Below, in pieces: positions 15,199 to 23,052 of a DNA stretch of 64,000 nucleotides. The stretch is from Clostridia bacterium (GTDB lineage: Bacteria > Bacillota > Clostridia > Christensenellales > Aristaeellaceae). A model generated the notes under the pieces. It was not told the DNA's origin and searched no databases. It saw nothing but the letters and a program-made list of their open reading frames with translations. Numbering within the stretch: the stretch's first letter is position 1; each line of letters begins with the position of its first letter. The position numbers were made by a program, and so were the translations under genes. The DNA is taken from assembly GCA_017448975.1 (NCBI GenBank), contig JAFSKN010000016.1, positions 1 through 64,000 of the forward strand, in the 5' to 3' direction.

Positions 15199-15906
15199 TC
15201 AACCTCCATGATACGCCCACCCATGTTCTCCGTGATAGATCATCAGCTTCGTCATGCCGCCGTCGATACAGATGTTTTCGCCGGTGATGAAGCCGGCTTT
15301 TTCCGAGCACAGAAACAGCGCCATTGCCGCGATATCCTCCGGCTTCCCCACCCGGCCTACGGGCTGCTGGGCGGCGTCCGGGCCGGTGATGACGGAGCCC
15401 GCCGAAGTGTCGATCCAGCCGGGAGAAATGCTGTTTACCCGGGCCTTGCCCGCCAGGCTCACGGCCAGGGCGTGGGTCAGGGCGGCAATCCCGCCCTTGG
15501 CGGCGGTGTAGCTCTCGGTTTGGGGCTGGCTCATGCGGTCCCGGGAGGAGGAAATGTTGATCACCGACGCGCCGGGGGCGAAGAACGGCATCAGCAGCTT
15601 GGTCAGGTAAAAGGTTGCCGTGACGCCCACCGCCAGGGCATAGGAGAATTCCTCCCAGGTGCAATCGTCGATGCCTTTCATCAGCGGCAGGGCGTTGTTG
15701 ATGAGATAATCCACGTGCCCACTTTTTTCAATGACGGACGCCGCGAATCGCTCCAAATCTTCCTTCTTGGACACGTCGCCCACGAACCAGTCGCCGGGCT
15801 GAATATCGATAATATGTACCGTTGCCCTTTCCCGGAGAAACGCGTCGGCAATGGCCTTGCCGATGCCGTGGGCACCGCCAGTGATGACCGCGACCTTTCC
15901 CTGCAT
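15199..15906 (-). CDS. Short-chain dehydrogenase/reductase
   Basis: 235 residues, classical SDR. The NAD(P)-binding TGGAHGIG is at the N-terminus, NNA in the fourth strand region (~82), the catalytic Ser in ISSSRDR, Tyr and Lys in YTAAKGG, and NSISPGWIDT after the active site. Asp in HIIDIQPGDW at the end of beta2 favours NAD over NADP. Substrate unknown. Start ATG 15906 with GGGAGG upstream; the frame stays open to 16029 but the family N-terminus is MQGKVAVITGG. It has its own promoter and is divergent from the tetR gene. Confidence 0.88.
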   Translation of the reverse strand: MQGKVAVITGGAHGIGKAIADAFLRERATVHIIDIQPGDWFVGDVSKKEDLERFAASVIEKSGHVDYLINNALPLMKGIDDCTWEEFSYALAVGVTATFYLTKLLMPFFAPGASVINISSSRDRMSQPQTESYTAAKGGIAALTHALAVSLAGKARVNSISPGWIDTSAGSVITGPDAAQQPVGRVGKPEDIAAMALFLCSEKAGFITGENICIDGGMTKLMIYHGEHGWAYHGG

Positions 15907-15955
15907 GTAAATCCCTCCCCAAATTGGACCATCAATCCCTGGAAAACTCATTCTG

Positions 15956-15984
15956 ATTATACCAAAGTTTTTTGAGCAGTACAA
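15956..15984 (-). promoter_or_regulatory. Promoter of the SDR gene
   Basis: Minus-strand TTGTAC (15979-15984), 17-bp spacer, TATAAT (15956-15961), 50 bp before the start codon. Confidence 0.7.
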
Positions 15985-16081
15985 GAAATACGCTTCAATT
16001 TCCAAGCCCATCAATCCAAGGCGCTTCACTTCTTCGGAAGGGAGGCGCTTATTGATGAAATTGTTATTTTTCCTGAAAGTC

Positions 16082-16134
16082 TTGACAAAGTGAGCTATCG
16101 TTCACTATAATAGAAAAGGTGAGCCAAAGGTCAC
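16082..16134 (+). promoter_or_regulatory. tetR-yjdF promoter with twin operators
   Basis: TTGACA (16082-16087), 18-bp spacer, TATAAT (16106-16111). Two 16-bp inverted repeats share the pattern GTGAGC-N4-GNTCAC: GTGAGCTATCGTTCAC (16090-16105) fills the spacer and GTGAGCCAAAGGTCAC (16119-16134) covers the transcript start. They are 29 bp centre to centre, nearly three helical turns, which suits two repressor dimers on one face of the DNA. The obvious binder is the TetR protein encoded just downstream. Confidence 0.85.
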
Positions 16135-16156
16135 TTGACGATTGATGGAGGGAATT

Positions 16157-16780
16157 ATGGCGAAAGATACAAAGGAGAGGATCCTTTCAGCGGCGCTGGA
16201 CCTGTTTTCCCAAAATGGATACGCGGGAGCGAATATCCGGGAACTGTCTTTGTCTCTTGGATTGGTTAAATCCGGCGTGTACAAACATTTTGAGAGCAAG
16301 GAAGAAATCTGGAACACGCTGCTGGACAGAATGATCGCTTATTACGGAGAACGCTTTGGATCGTCCGAGAATCTTCCTCCCGTGCCAGAGTCCTTGGAGA
16401 GCCTGGTGGATATGACGATGCGAATGGTCAATTTTACCGTTCATGATGAAAGGATCATCAAGACCCGCAAGCTGCTTTCCATCGAACAGTTCCGGGACGA
16501 ACGCGCCAGGAATCTTGCCACAAAGCATTTCCTGACGGGATTGGCAGACATGTTCACGCCGCTTTTCGCGGGCATGATGGACAAGGGCCTGCTGCGAAAA
16601 GACGACCCCGCGATGCTGGCCTTTGCATACACCGCGCCGATCTCCGCGCTGATCCACCTGTGTGATCGGGAGCCGGATAAAACGCAGGAGGCGATGGAGC
16701 GGGTCGAAGCGTTCAGCCGGCATTTTATCAGGGTTTACGGAAGGGAGCGGTATGGGAGTAACGCTGACGGTCTTCTTTGA
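16157..16780 (+). CDS. TetR/AcrR-family transcriptional repressor
   Basis: 207 residues. Residues ~1-50 are the TetR helix-turn-helix (KERILSAALDLFSQNGYAGANIRELS...GVYKHFESKEEIW); the C-terminal helices form a ligand pocket without a recognised ligand type. The GGAGGG ahead of ATG 16157 decides the start. Twin operators at its own promoter imply autorepression. yjdF overlaps its 3' end by 29 bp, so the repressor probably controls YjdF too. Confidence 0.88.
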   Translation: MAKDTKERILSAALDLFSQNGYAGANIRELSLSLGLVKSGVYKHFESKEEIWNTLLDRMIAYYGERFGSSENLPPVPESLESLVDMTMRMVNFTVHDERIIKTRKLLSIEQFRDERARNLATKHFLTGLADMFTPLFAGMMDKGLLRKDDPAMLAFAYTAPISALIHLCDREPDKTQEAMERVEAFSRHFIRVYGRERYGSNADGLL

Positions 16781-17159
16781 CGATCCCTTTTGGGTGAGCG
16801 TCTTTGAGCGCATGGACGACGGCAAGCTGTCCGTCTGCCAGGTGACCTTCGGTGCGGAGCCAAAGGATTATGAGGTATGGGAGTTTGTCCTTGGACATTA
16901 TCATGAACTGACATTCAGCCCGGCCGTTGAAGCCGAAACCAGGCAAGCCGCGGATAACCCGAAGCGACGCCAGCGGAACGCGGGCAAGCAGATGGCACGC
17001 AGCGGTATTGGCACAAAGTCGCAGCAGGTGCTGCAAATGCAATTGGAACAGACCAAGCAGGAGCGCAAGGTGAAAAGCCGGGAACAGAAGCTGGAGGAGA
17101 TTGAACGGCAATTCGCGCTGAAGCAGCAAAAGAAAAGAGAAAAGCATAAAGGGCATTAG
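16752..17159 (+). CDS. yjdF: YjdF-family protein (DUF2992)
   Basis: 135 residues, matching the YjdF family: N-terminal MGVTLTVFFDDPFWVSVFER, GAEPKDYEVWEFVLGHY, and a basic C-terminal coiled coil with KQMARSGIGTKSQQVLQMQ and repeated Lys/Glu. Its biochemical role is not established; in other Firmicutes the gene is preceded by the yjdF riboswitch, which binds azaaromatic compounds. Here there is no leader: the gene overlaps tetR by 29 bp and has its ribosome site (AAGGGAG) inside it, so control seems to have moved to the repressor. Confidence 0.88.
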   Translation: MGVTLTVFFDDPFWVSVFERMDDGKLSVCQVTFGAEPKDYEVWEFVLGHYHELTFSPAVEAETRQAADNPKRRQRNAGKQMARSGIGTKSQQVLQMQLEQTKQERKVKSREQKLEEIERQFALKQQKKREKHKGH

Positions 17160-17160
17160 A

Positions 17161-17277
17161 TGGGAGAAAAAGGATCAGCAGAACGGGAAAGAAAGCGAGG
17201 AATCGGGAAATGAGCCGTATTATGCGGACAGGGGCTGTGAGGTCAGGCCCCTGGACGAATACCGGAGCATGGCATGA
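17161..17277 (+). pseudogene. Possible coding remnant
   Basis: An open frame without a good start reads WEKKDQQNGKESEESG and then EPYYADRGCEVRPLDEYRSMA before a stop. The composition is protein-like but I recognise no family, and there is no ribosome site. It may be the end of a deleted gene or chance. Confidence 0.2.
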
Positions 17278-17321
17278 ACCAACCGAGAGATCAAAGATAG
17301 CATGTAAGTAAGGTGCAGTTT

Positions 17322-17897
17322 ATGAGTTTACAGTTATTAAATGCGGACACATCAGGTGCATTGACATTGAACGGAATTTCAAAGCGTGCATTTGACAGTG
17401 ATGTTTCCATGGAGATAGAAAATAATATGGATGAGTTGTTTATTCATTTTTTGCAGGACATCCCGGCAGCGTATCAGCGCTTTGTGCTGGAGCTGGATGA
17501 ATATTTGATTGCCAAGGGAAGCAAGCGGACGATCAAAGCCGCTAAAAGCGGGTTTGTGACCTCATACAGCTCCCCCGCAAGCGGAAGAGCTTTGCTGAAT
17601 TATGTGTTCCGAAAAAGCGGTGTGAAGATGCGTATTTATGCAGAGCACATTGGGGAGCATCCCCAAGTTCTGAACTGCCTTCCGGACAATATGAAAACCG
17701 ACATCAAAAAAGCCGGGGACTGCAAAAAGCTGACCGGATCAGCCTGTACCCCCACATGTCCTGGGGGCTACACCTTTGTAATGGACGGCGAGGAGTATCG
17801 GAAGTGCAAAAATATGGCTTTTTTCCATTCGCTGACCGCCGGGAATATGGAGCATATCCTGAAATTGATCAAGACAGAAGTCGAGCACGAATATTGA
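17322..17897 (+). CDS. Conserved protein of unknown function with a C-terminal cysteine cluster
   Basis: 191 residues, soluble. Recognisable parts: IHFLQDIPAAYQRFVLELDEYL, then TIKAAKSGFVTSYSSPASGRALLNYVFRKSGVKMRIYAEH, and a cysteine-rich end with CKKLTGSACTPTCPGGYTF and YRKCK that could bind a metal. Similar proteins occur in gut Clostridia, some next to regulators; no function is known. ATG 17322 has AAGGTG upstream; GTG 17313 overlaps that ribosome site and is less likely. The gene is visibly more AT-rich than its neighbours, which suggests transfer. Confidence 0.65.
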   Translation: MSLQLLNADTSGALTLNGISKRAFDSDVSMEIENNMDELFIHFLQDIPAAYQRFVLELDEYLIAKGSKRTIKAAKSGFVTSYSSPASGRALLNYVFRKSGVKMRIYAEHIGEHPQVLNCLPDNMKTDIKKAGDCKKLTGSACTPTCPGGYTFVMDGEEYRKCKNMAFFHSLTAGNMEHILKLIKTEVEHEY

Positions 17898-18010
17898 TCT
17901 GACATCATAAAGCAATCGACAAAATGTCAGAGAATGGTGTGAAGCAAATGAATTGGAATACGCAAAATGATCGAGCAGCTTTTATCGTTCATCCATGAAA
18001 AACGAAGAAC

Positions 18011-18035
18011 AGGGGCAGCCCAGCGACTGCCCCCG
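18011..18035 (-). terminator. Terminator of the first SASP gene
   Basis: GGGGCAG (18012-18018) and CTGCCCC (18027-18033) form a hairpin; reading the minus strand it is followed by a T-rich but interrupted tract. It lies 18 bp past the SASP stop. Confidence 0.55.
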
Positions 18036-18052
18036 CAATGCGTATCCGGCAA

Positions 18053-18295
18053 TTACTTGCCGCTCATCTGGCGTTCCTGCTGTTCGATCATGCGCTTGAC
18101 CATGTAGCCGCCGATATAGCCGGCCTGGCGGGAAGGCAGATCACCGTTATAACCCTGCTTCAGGTTGATGCCCAGTTCGCTGGCGATTTCATACTTCATG
18201 TTGTCCAGGGCGGCGCGGGCTTCGGGCACGTTGGCGCGATTGGAGTTGCTGGAATTGCTGGAAGCGGCCATAGAACCGTTGCTGGAATTGAACAT
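18053..18295 (-). CDS. Alpha/beta-type small acid-soluble spore protein
   Basis: 80 residues. The two SASP signatures are intact: PEARAALDNMKYEIASELGI (germination-protease site region) and the DNA-binding GYIGGYMVKRMIEQ. The N-terminus is a Ser/Asn-rich tail. These proteins coat spore DNA and shield it from UV and heat, then supply amino acids at germination. AGGAGG precedes the ATG at 18295. A paralogue lies 307 bp upstream on the same strand. A sigma-G promoter is expected but I could not place one with confidence. Confidence 0.95.
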   Translation of the reverse strand: MFNSSNGSMAASSNSSNSNRANVPEARAALDNMKYEIASELGINLKQGYNGDLPSRQAGYIGGYMVKRMIEQQERQMSGK

Positions 18296-18414
18296 AGTGG
18301 TTTCCTCCTGTTCGATGTTTTATTTTTTTCCAGGTAAATACCCTGCGGACAAACGCCGGATCGTGCGGCTTTTGCCGCTCCCCGGCGGGAATGGGGGAAA
18401 GCGCGCCGGACGGA

Positions 18415-18553
18415 AAGGATGGATATCATCCGCCCGATCCTGTCAGGGGAAATACCCTGCGGCTTCCGGCTTTTTCGCTGGTCAGCACAAGGCGATTCTT
18501 CCTGACGGGAACAGCTCGGCCCTCCTCTGTCCGGGCGGATGATATCCGTCCTT
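18415..18553. repeat. Paired inverted intergenic repeat, GGATATCATCC type, second locus
   Basis: The arm at 18415-18436 matches the reverse complement of 18532-18553 at 21 of 22 positions. It has the same core as the pair at 4831-4936 (GATATCATCCGCCC). About 95 bp lie between the arms. The sequence around 18331 and 18448 also repeats TACCCTGCGG. It separates the two SASP genes. Confidence 0.75.
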
Positions 18554-18602
18554 CCAAAGCAGCGCGTTGCCGACCGTCTGGCGCGCCTTTCCCTCATTTC
18601 CT

Positions 18603-18818
18603 TTACTTGCCCGCCATCTGCTTCTCCGCCTGCTCGATCAGACGCTTGACCATGTATCCGCCCACATAGCCGTTTTCACGGCTGGTGAGGTCGCCGTTGT
18701 AGCCCTGTTTGAAGTTGATGCCCAGTTCGCGGGCGATTTCAAACTTCATGTTGTCCAGGGCGCCCCGGGCTTCGGGCACGTTGACCCGGCTGCCGGAATT
18801 GCTGCCAGACTGGTTCAT
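18603..18818 (-). CDS. Alpha/beta-type small acid-soluble spore protein, second copy
   Basis: 71 residues, with PEARGALDNMKFEIARELGI and GYVGGYMVKRLIEQ. It shares most of its core with the neighbour at 18053-18295 and differs mainly in a shorter N-terminal tail, so the pair is a tandem duplication. AGGAGG lies before ATG 18818. Confidence 0.95.
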   Translation of the reverse strand: MNQSGSNSGSRVNVPEARGALDNMKFEIARELGINFKQGYNGDLTSRENGYVGGYMVKRLIEQAEKQMAGK

Positions 18819-19007
18819 TGCTTTTCACCTCCTTCATTCAGGATCAATGCTATTTTGACCGAACCGGATGAAAATACGCTGGCATTTTGTGCAAATCGAC
18901 ACGTTTCGGAAAAACCAAGGGTCTTTTCTTTTTTGAAGATGATTTTTTGAACCGCGTAAAAAACCCTCCGCCGATGCTGGGCAAAGGGGGAAAAAAGAGG
19001 CAAACAC

Positions 19008-19166
19008 TTCTTTGGTTTCCAGGGCCTTGTAGGTGAAAACGGCCAGGGCAGCGCCCACCAGAGAGCCCACGATGAACACCCACAGGTCGGCCAGAGGCGC
19101 GCTGTTGCCGCGAATGGCGGCTACCAGGGCAGGGCCGGGGGAACGGGCGGGCTTCACGGAGGCAGT
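19008..19166 (-). pseudogene. Aquaporin (MIP family) C-terminal remnant
   Basis: The minus strand reads ASVKPARSPGPALVAAIRG, then LADLWVFIVGSLVGAALAVFTYKALETKE. This matches the second NPA motif and last helix of bacterial aquaporins (SVNPARSxGPAL, LWVFIVxPLxGAALA). The Asn of NPA is Lys, there is no stop at the usual place and no upstream part, because the sequence ends at 19166 against transposase-like sequence. A dead fragment. Confidence 0.7.
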
Positions 19167-19370
19167 GGGTATTATCAGATCGTTTCTTCCGAACTGGAGA
19201 TGAATGACCGGGAGATCATTGACAAGTATCATGGATTGACCCGGATCGAAGAACGGTTCCGGGCAATGAAAGGCACCCTGGAAACCAGAACAATTTAGGT
19301 CAACACGCCGGAGCACATTCAGGCTCTTTGCTGATTTGCTTCATGGCTCCATTTTTGTACTGGCAAAGTC
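19167..19370 (+). pseudogene. IS1634-like transposase C-terminal remnant
   Basis: The plus strand reads GYYQIVSSELEMNDREIIDK, YHGLTRIEERFRAMKGTLET and VNTPEHIQA, the conserved end of IS1634/IS4-type transposases, including the YHGL...IE..FR.MK motif. A TAG interrupts it just before VNTPEH, and a frameshift is needed to reach LLICFMAPF. Neither terminal repeat is recognisable. It begins exactly where the aquaporin remnant ends, so an insertion followed by deletion is the likely history. Confidence 0.7.
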
Positions 19371-19423
19371 GGGGTATAGCACGGTTTACCCGGTTCGTCA
19401 TCAAAAAATTCATAGAATGCTCC

Positions 19424-19474
19424 TTGACATATACCGCCCAGGGGTATATAATCGATATACCCCAATGGGGTATA
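19424..19474 (+). promoter_or_regulatory. csoR-copA promoter with two CsoR operators
   Basis: TTGACA (19424-19429), 17-bp spacer, TATAAT (19447-19452). TATACCGCCCAGGGGTATA (19430-19448) fills the spacer and TATACCCCAATGGGGTATA (19456-19474) is a perfect palindrome just after the -10. Both have the TACC-C-rich / G-rich-GGTA shape of CsoR operators. Copper binding to CsoR should release both. Confidence 0.88.
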
Positions 19475-19495
19475 GATCACGGAGGAATGGACACA

Positions 19496-19804
19496 ATGAG
19501 TCAGGAAGAAAGAGAATGCCCCTGCCATAAGACCAGGGAGAGGACAGAAGAAGAATACACCTGCCTGATCCATCGGCTGAACCGCATCGAAGGGCAGGTG
19601 CGGGGCATCCGGGGCATGGTGGAAAAGAACGCCTACTGTACGGACATTCTGGTGCAGGTAGCGGCGGTGAACGCGGCGCTGGCTGCCTTCAACCGGGAAC
19701 TGCTGGGGCAGCATATCAAAACCTGCGTAAAGCGGGATATTTTGGCGGGGAAGGACGAAACCATCGACGAGCTGCTTACGACATTGCAGAAATTGATGAA
19801 GTAA
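19496..19804 (+). CDS. csoR: Copper-sensing repressor CsoR
   Basis: 102 residues of the CsoR/RcnR all-helical family. The copper ligands Cys48, His77 and Cys81 are all present (YCTDIL; HIKTC), the Cys-His-Cys set of true copper sensors. The N-terminal extension has an extra CPCHK. I take ATG 19496, ten bases from GGAGG; ATG 19487 sits one base after that site and is unlikely. It represses its own promoter and copA; Cu(I) relieves repression. Confidence 0.93.
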   Translation: MSQEERECPCHKTRERTEEEYTCLIHRLNRIEGQVRGIRGMVEKNAYCTDILVQVAAVNAALAAFNRELLGQHIKTCVKRDILAGKDETIDELLTTLQKLMK

Positions 19805-19819
19805 AGCAGCGCTCAAAGA

Positions 19820-19904
19820 TGAGAGTTCAGAGTTCGGATATTATTGAGAATGTGCATGGAAACCAATCTTAGCCAGGTATATTAATCTGAACTCTCAACT
19901 CTGC
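19820..19904. repeat. GAGTTGAGAG-type hairpin repeat, copy 2
   Basis: GAGAGTTCAGAGTTCGGATAT (left) and ATTAATCTGAACTCTCAACTCTGC (right) form an imperfect hairpin between csoR and copA. Being inside the operon, it would lie in the transcript and may affect copA mRNA. Confidence 0.6.
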
Positions 19905-19941
19905 ACGCTAAAAAACCAGACGATATTGAGGAATAAAAGAA

Positions 19942-22434
19942 ATGAAACAGTATACCGTAACGGGCATGAGCTGTGCGGCGTGCAGCGCCCGGGTGGAAAA
20001 GGCGGTCAGTCAGGTGCCCGGGGTACAAAGCTGCGCGGTGAGTTTGCTCACCAACAGTATGGGTGTGGAGGGTACGGCCAGCGAAAGCGACATCATCCGC
20101 GCCGTGGAGGAAGCGGGTTATGGGGCCCGGAGCAAGGACGCCCCCGCCGCCCCGTCCACTGTTCAAGAGGACGCTTTGGCCGACCATGAAACGCCCAGAC
20201 TGAAAAGGCGGCTGTTTACCTCCCTGGGGTTCCTGCTCGTGCTCATGTACATCTCCATGGGACACATGATGTGGAATTGGCCCCTGCCCGCTTTCATGGC
20301 AGACAACCATGTGGGCATGGGGCTGTCCCAGCTGCTGCTGGCCGCCACCGTGATGGTGATCAACCAGAAATTCTTTATCAGCGGCTTCAAAAGCCTGTGG
20401 CACAAAGCCCCCAACATGGACACCCTGGTGGCGCTGGGTTCGGCGGCCAGCTTCTTATGGAGCGTATACGTGCTGTTCGCCATGATCGTTGCCCAGACCT
20501 GCGGCGATGCGGACGCCGTGATGGGGTACATGCACGAATTCTATTTTGAGTCCGCCGCCATGATTTTGACCCTGATCACCGTGGGCAAAATGCTGGAAGC
20601 CCGCTCCAAGGGCAAAACCACCGACGCCCTGAAAAGCCTGATGAAGCTGGCCCCGCAGACGGCCACCCTGCTGCGGAACGGCAAGGAGGTCACCGTGCCC
20701 ATCGATCAGGTGCAGCCCGGCGATATCTTCACCGTGCGGCCCGGCGAAAGCATCCCGGTGGATGGGGTGGTGGTGTCCGGCGGCAGCGCGGTGAACGAAG
20801 CGGCTCTGACCGGAGAAAGCATCCCCGTGGATAAAGCCGAGGGGGACAGCGTGTCCGCCGCGACGGTGAACCAGTCCGGCTTTCTGCAATGCCGGGCCAC
20901 CCGTGTGGGGCAGGACACCACCCTGAGTCAGATCATCAAAATGGTCAGCGACGCGGCGGCCACCAAGGCCCCCATCGCCAAGGTGGCGGACAGGGTTTCC
21001 GGCGTGTTCGTTCCGGTGGTCATTTCCATTGCGGTGATCACCACCGTGATTTGGCTGCTGCTGGGCCAGCCCTTCGGCTACGCCCTGGCAAGGGGCATTT
21101 CCGTGCTGGTGATTTCCTGCCCCTGCGCGTTAGGCCTTGCGACGCCCGTCGCCATCATGGTGGGCAGCGGCTTGGGCGCGCGGCACGGCGTGCTGTTCAA
21201 AACCGCCGTTTCCTTAGAGGAAGCGGGCAAGACCCGGATCGTGGCCCTGGACAAGACCGGCACCATTACCAAAGGCGAACCCCAGGTGACGGACGTGCTG
21301 CCGGTGGACGGCATTTCCGAAAAGGAGCTTTTGACCGCCGCGTTTGCCCTGGAAAAGAAAAGCGAACATCCCCTGGCCCGGGCCGTCGTGGCCCACGGGG
21401 AAAGCAAGGGGCTGACCGCGCCGGATATCGACGGCTTTTCCGCCCTGCCCGGCAACGGCTTATCGGGCACGCTGAACGGCGAAGTGCTGCTGGGCGGCAG
21501 TCAGAAATTCGTTTCTTCAAAAGTCCATGTTCCCGACAGCCTGAATAATCAGGCGGAGCACCTGGCGGGCGAAGGAAAAACGCCCCTGTTCTTCGTCCAA
21601 AACGGCCGGGTCCTGGGCGTTATCGCCGTGGCGGACACCGTGAAGGAAGACAGCCCGGAGGCCATCCGCCAACTGCAAAACATGGGCATCCGGGTGGTGA
21701 TGCTCACCGGCGACAACGAGCGCACCGCCCAGGCCGTAGGCAAGCTGGCGGGGGTGGATGAAGTCATCGCGGGCGTGCTGCCGGAAGGCAAGGAGCAGGT
21801 GATTCAAAAGCTCAAAAAACAGGGCAAGGTGGCCATGGTGGGCGACGGCATCAACGACGCCCCGGCCCTCACCCGTGCGGACATGGGCATCGCCATCGGG
21901 GCGGGGGCCGACGTAGCCATCGACGCGGCGGACGTGGTGCTGATGAACAGCCGTTTGACTGACGTGCCCGCCGCCATCCGCTTGAGCCGCGCCACCCTGC
22001 GCAACATCCACGAAAACCTGTTTTGGGCTTTCATCTATAATATCATCGGCATCCCCTTAGCGGCGGGGGCGTTCATTTCCCTGTTCGGCTGGACCATGAA
22101 CCCCATGTTCGGGGCGGCGGCCATGAGCCTGTCCAGCTTCTGCGTGGTATCCAACGCGCTGCGGCTCAATTTCTTTGACCTGTACAGCGCGAAACGGGAT
22201 AAAAAAATCAAGATCAAGGAGAGAAAAACCATGGAAAAGACGTTGAAAATCGAAGGCATGATGTGCATGCACTGCTCCGGCCGGGTTCAGAAAGCCCTGG
22301 AAGCCATCGACGGCGTAGCCAGCGCCAACGTGAGCCACGAAACCGGCACCGCCGTGGTGACCCTGACCCAGAATGTGGCCGACGACGTGCTGAAAAAGGC
22401 CGTCACCGACGCGGGCTATCAGGTCGTCGGCTGA
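19942..22434 (+). CDS. copA: Copper-exporting P-type ATPase with N- and C-terminal metal-binding domains
   Basis: 830 residues, P1B-type ATPase exporting Cu(I). Order: HMA domain with Cys11 and Cys14 ([10 protein letters not shown]), membrane helices, actuator GEALTGES-type loop, Cys-Pro-Cys 393-395 in the transport helix, phosphorylated Asp437 in [35 protein letters not shown], two last helices, then an unusual second HMA domain at the C-terminus with Cys775 and Cys778 ([12 protein letters not shown]). That domain resembles the free chaperone CopZ. The gene follows csoR in the same operon and a terminator ends it. Confidence 0.95.
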   Translation: MKQYTVTGMSCAACSARVEKAVSQVPGVQSCAVSLLTNSMGVEGTASESDIIRAVEEAGYGARSKDAPAAPSTVQEDALADHETPRLKRRLFTSLGFLLVLMYISMGHMMWNWPLPAFMADNHVGMGLSQLLLAATVMVINQKFFISGFKSLWHKAPNMDTLVALGSAASFLWSVYVLFAMIVAQTCGDADAVMGYMHEFYFESAAMILTLITVGKMLEARSKGKTTDALKSLMKLAPQTATLLRNGKEVTVPIDQVQPGDIFTVRPGESIPVDGVVVSGGSAVNEAALTGESIPVDKAEGDSVSAATVNQSGFLQCRATRVGQDTTLSQIIKMVSDAAATKAPIAKVADRVSGVFVPVVISIAVITTVIWLLLGQPFGYALARGISVLVISCPCALGLATPVAIMVGSGLGARHGVLFKTAVSLEEAGKTRIVALDKTGTITKGEPQVTDVLPVDGISEKELLTAAFALEKKSEHPLARAVVAHGESKGLTAPDIDGFSALPGNGLSGTLNGEVLLGGSQKFVSSKVHVPDSLNNQAEHLAGEGKTPLFFVQNGRVLGVIAVADTVKEDSPEAIRQLQNMGIRVVMLTGDNERTAQAVGKLAGVDEVIAGVLPEGKEQVIQKLKKQGKVAMVGDGINDAPALTRADMGIAIGAGADVAIDAADVVLMNSRLTDVPAAIRLSRATLRNIHENLFWAFIYNIIGIPLAAGAFISLFGWTMNPMFGAAAMSLSSFCVVSNALRLNFFDLYSAKRDKKIKIKERKTMEKTLKIEGMMCMHCSGRVQKALEAIDGVASANVSHETGTAVVTLTQNVADDVLKKAVTDAGYQVVG
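22231..22434 (+). CDS. Possible internal start giving a free CopZ-like chaperone
   Basis: Within the copA frame, AAGGAGAGAAAAACC precedes ATG 22231 at a good distance, and translation from there gives 67 residues ([19 protein letters not shown]...), exactly a complete CopZ-like HMA protein. Ribosomes could thus make both the fused domain and a soluble chaperone. E. coli is known to get a CopZ-like product from copA by frameshifting, so a second product from copA has precedent. Alternatively this is a scar of a recent copA-copZ fusion. Confidence 0.5.
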   Translation: MEKTLKIEGMMCMHCSGRVQKALEAIDGVASANVSHETGTAVVTLTQNVADDVLKKAVTDAGYQVVG

Positions 22435-22449
22435 TATTGAGCCGCCTTT

Positions 22450-22482
22450 TCCCCTGCTTTCCTGGAAGGCAGGGGATTTTTT
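22450..22482 (+). terminator. Terminator of the csoR-copA operon
   Basis: TCCCCTGCTTTCC and GGAAGGCAGGGGA pair (one G-T), followed by TTTTTT. The T-tract is also the left copy of the target duplication of the following element. Confidence 0.88.
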
Positions 22483-22484
22483 AT

Positions 22485-22965
22485 CACGGCTCACGCATGA
22501 ATGAGATAATAGGAATTGATGAAAAAGGACCCGGCGGGGCTTTGCCCCGCACCCTACCAGGGGATTGAATCCCCTGGACCCCTCTCCTGCGGATATTACC
22601 TGACGCCGAAAGAAAGCAAGCTACCGCTGTTGCTTGGGAGGAACGGCAAAGCTTGGCGACCTTGTGCTTCTGGCCCGGCGTCCGAAGGACGCCAGCCCGG
22701 ATGCAAAGCATCCGGGGAAAGCCGGGGAATAATCCCCAGGAAAAAGCAAGCTTTTTCCCTGGGATTTTCCCGGCTTTCCTGGGCCAGAAGCCTCAAACTT
22801 TCGTAATCCCCAGCGCAGCAGGCGATGCTTGTTCGGAATACCCATACAAGTTTTTTCGCCAAGTGAGGGTCCAGGGGCGTCACGCCCCTGGCGCAGGTCT
22901 GGGCGCGCGGAGCGCCCAGTGTCTCCCCCAACAACTCCCACTTTGTAATTCATGCGTAAGCCGTG
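22485..22965. mobile_element. MITE-like element with 18-bp terminal inverted repeats
   Basis: 481 bp. The ends CACGGCTCACGCATGAAT (22485-22502) and ATTCATGCGTAAGCCGTG (22948-22965) are inverted repeats matching at 17 of 18 positions. GATTTTTTAT flanks both sides (22475-22484 and 22966-22975), a perfect 10-bp target duplication. The interior is a chain of palindromes: GCGGGGCTTTGCCCCGC, CCAGGGGATTGAATCCCCTG, GGCGTCCGAAGGACGCC, CCCGGATGCAAAGCATCCGG and CCAGGGGCGTCACGCCCCTG; GCTTCTGGCCC near 22668 pairs with GGGCCAGAAGC near 22783. No transposase is encoded, so it would be moved in trans. A shorter relative is at 5687-5856. Confidence 0.75.
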
Positions 22966-23052
22966 GATTTTTTATCAATATCGCTTGTCCTCCATGCGGT
23001 AAAGCGATATAATGAGGCACGTTATGAATTCTCCGCAAAAGAAAGGATGATT

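Noticed and set aside
16700-16752. A yjdF riboswitch ahead of yjdF
   Set aside because: The preceding bases are the coding end of tetR; there is no room for the RNA and no terminator stem.
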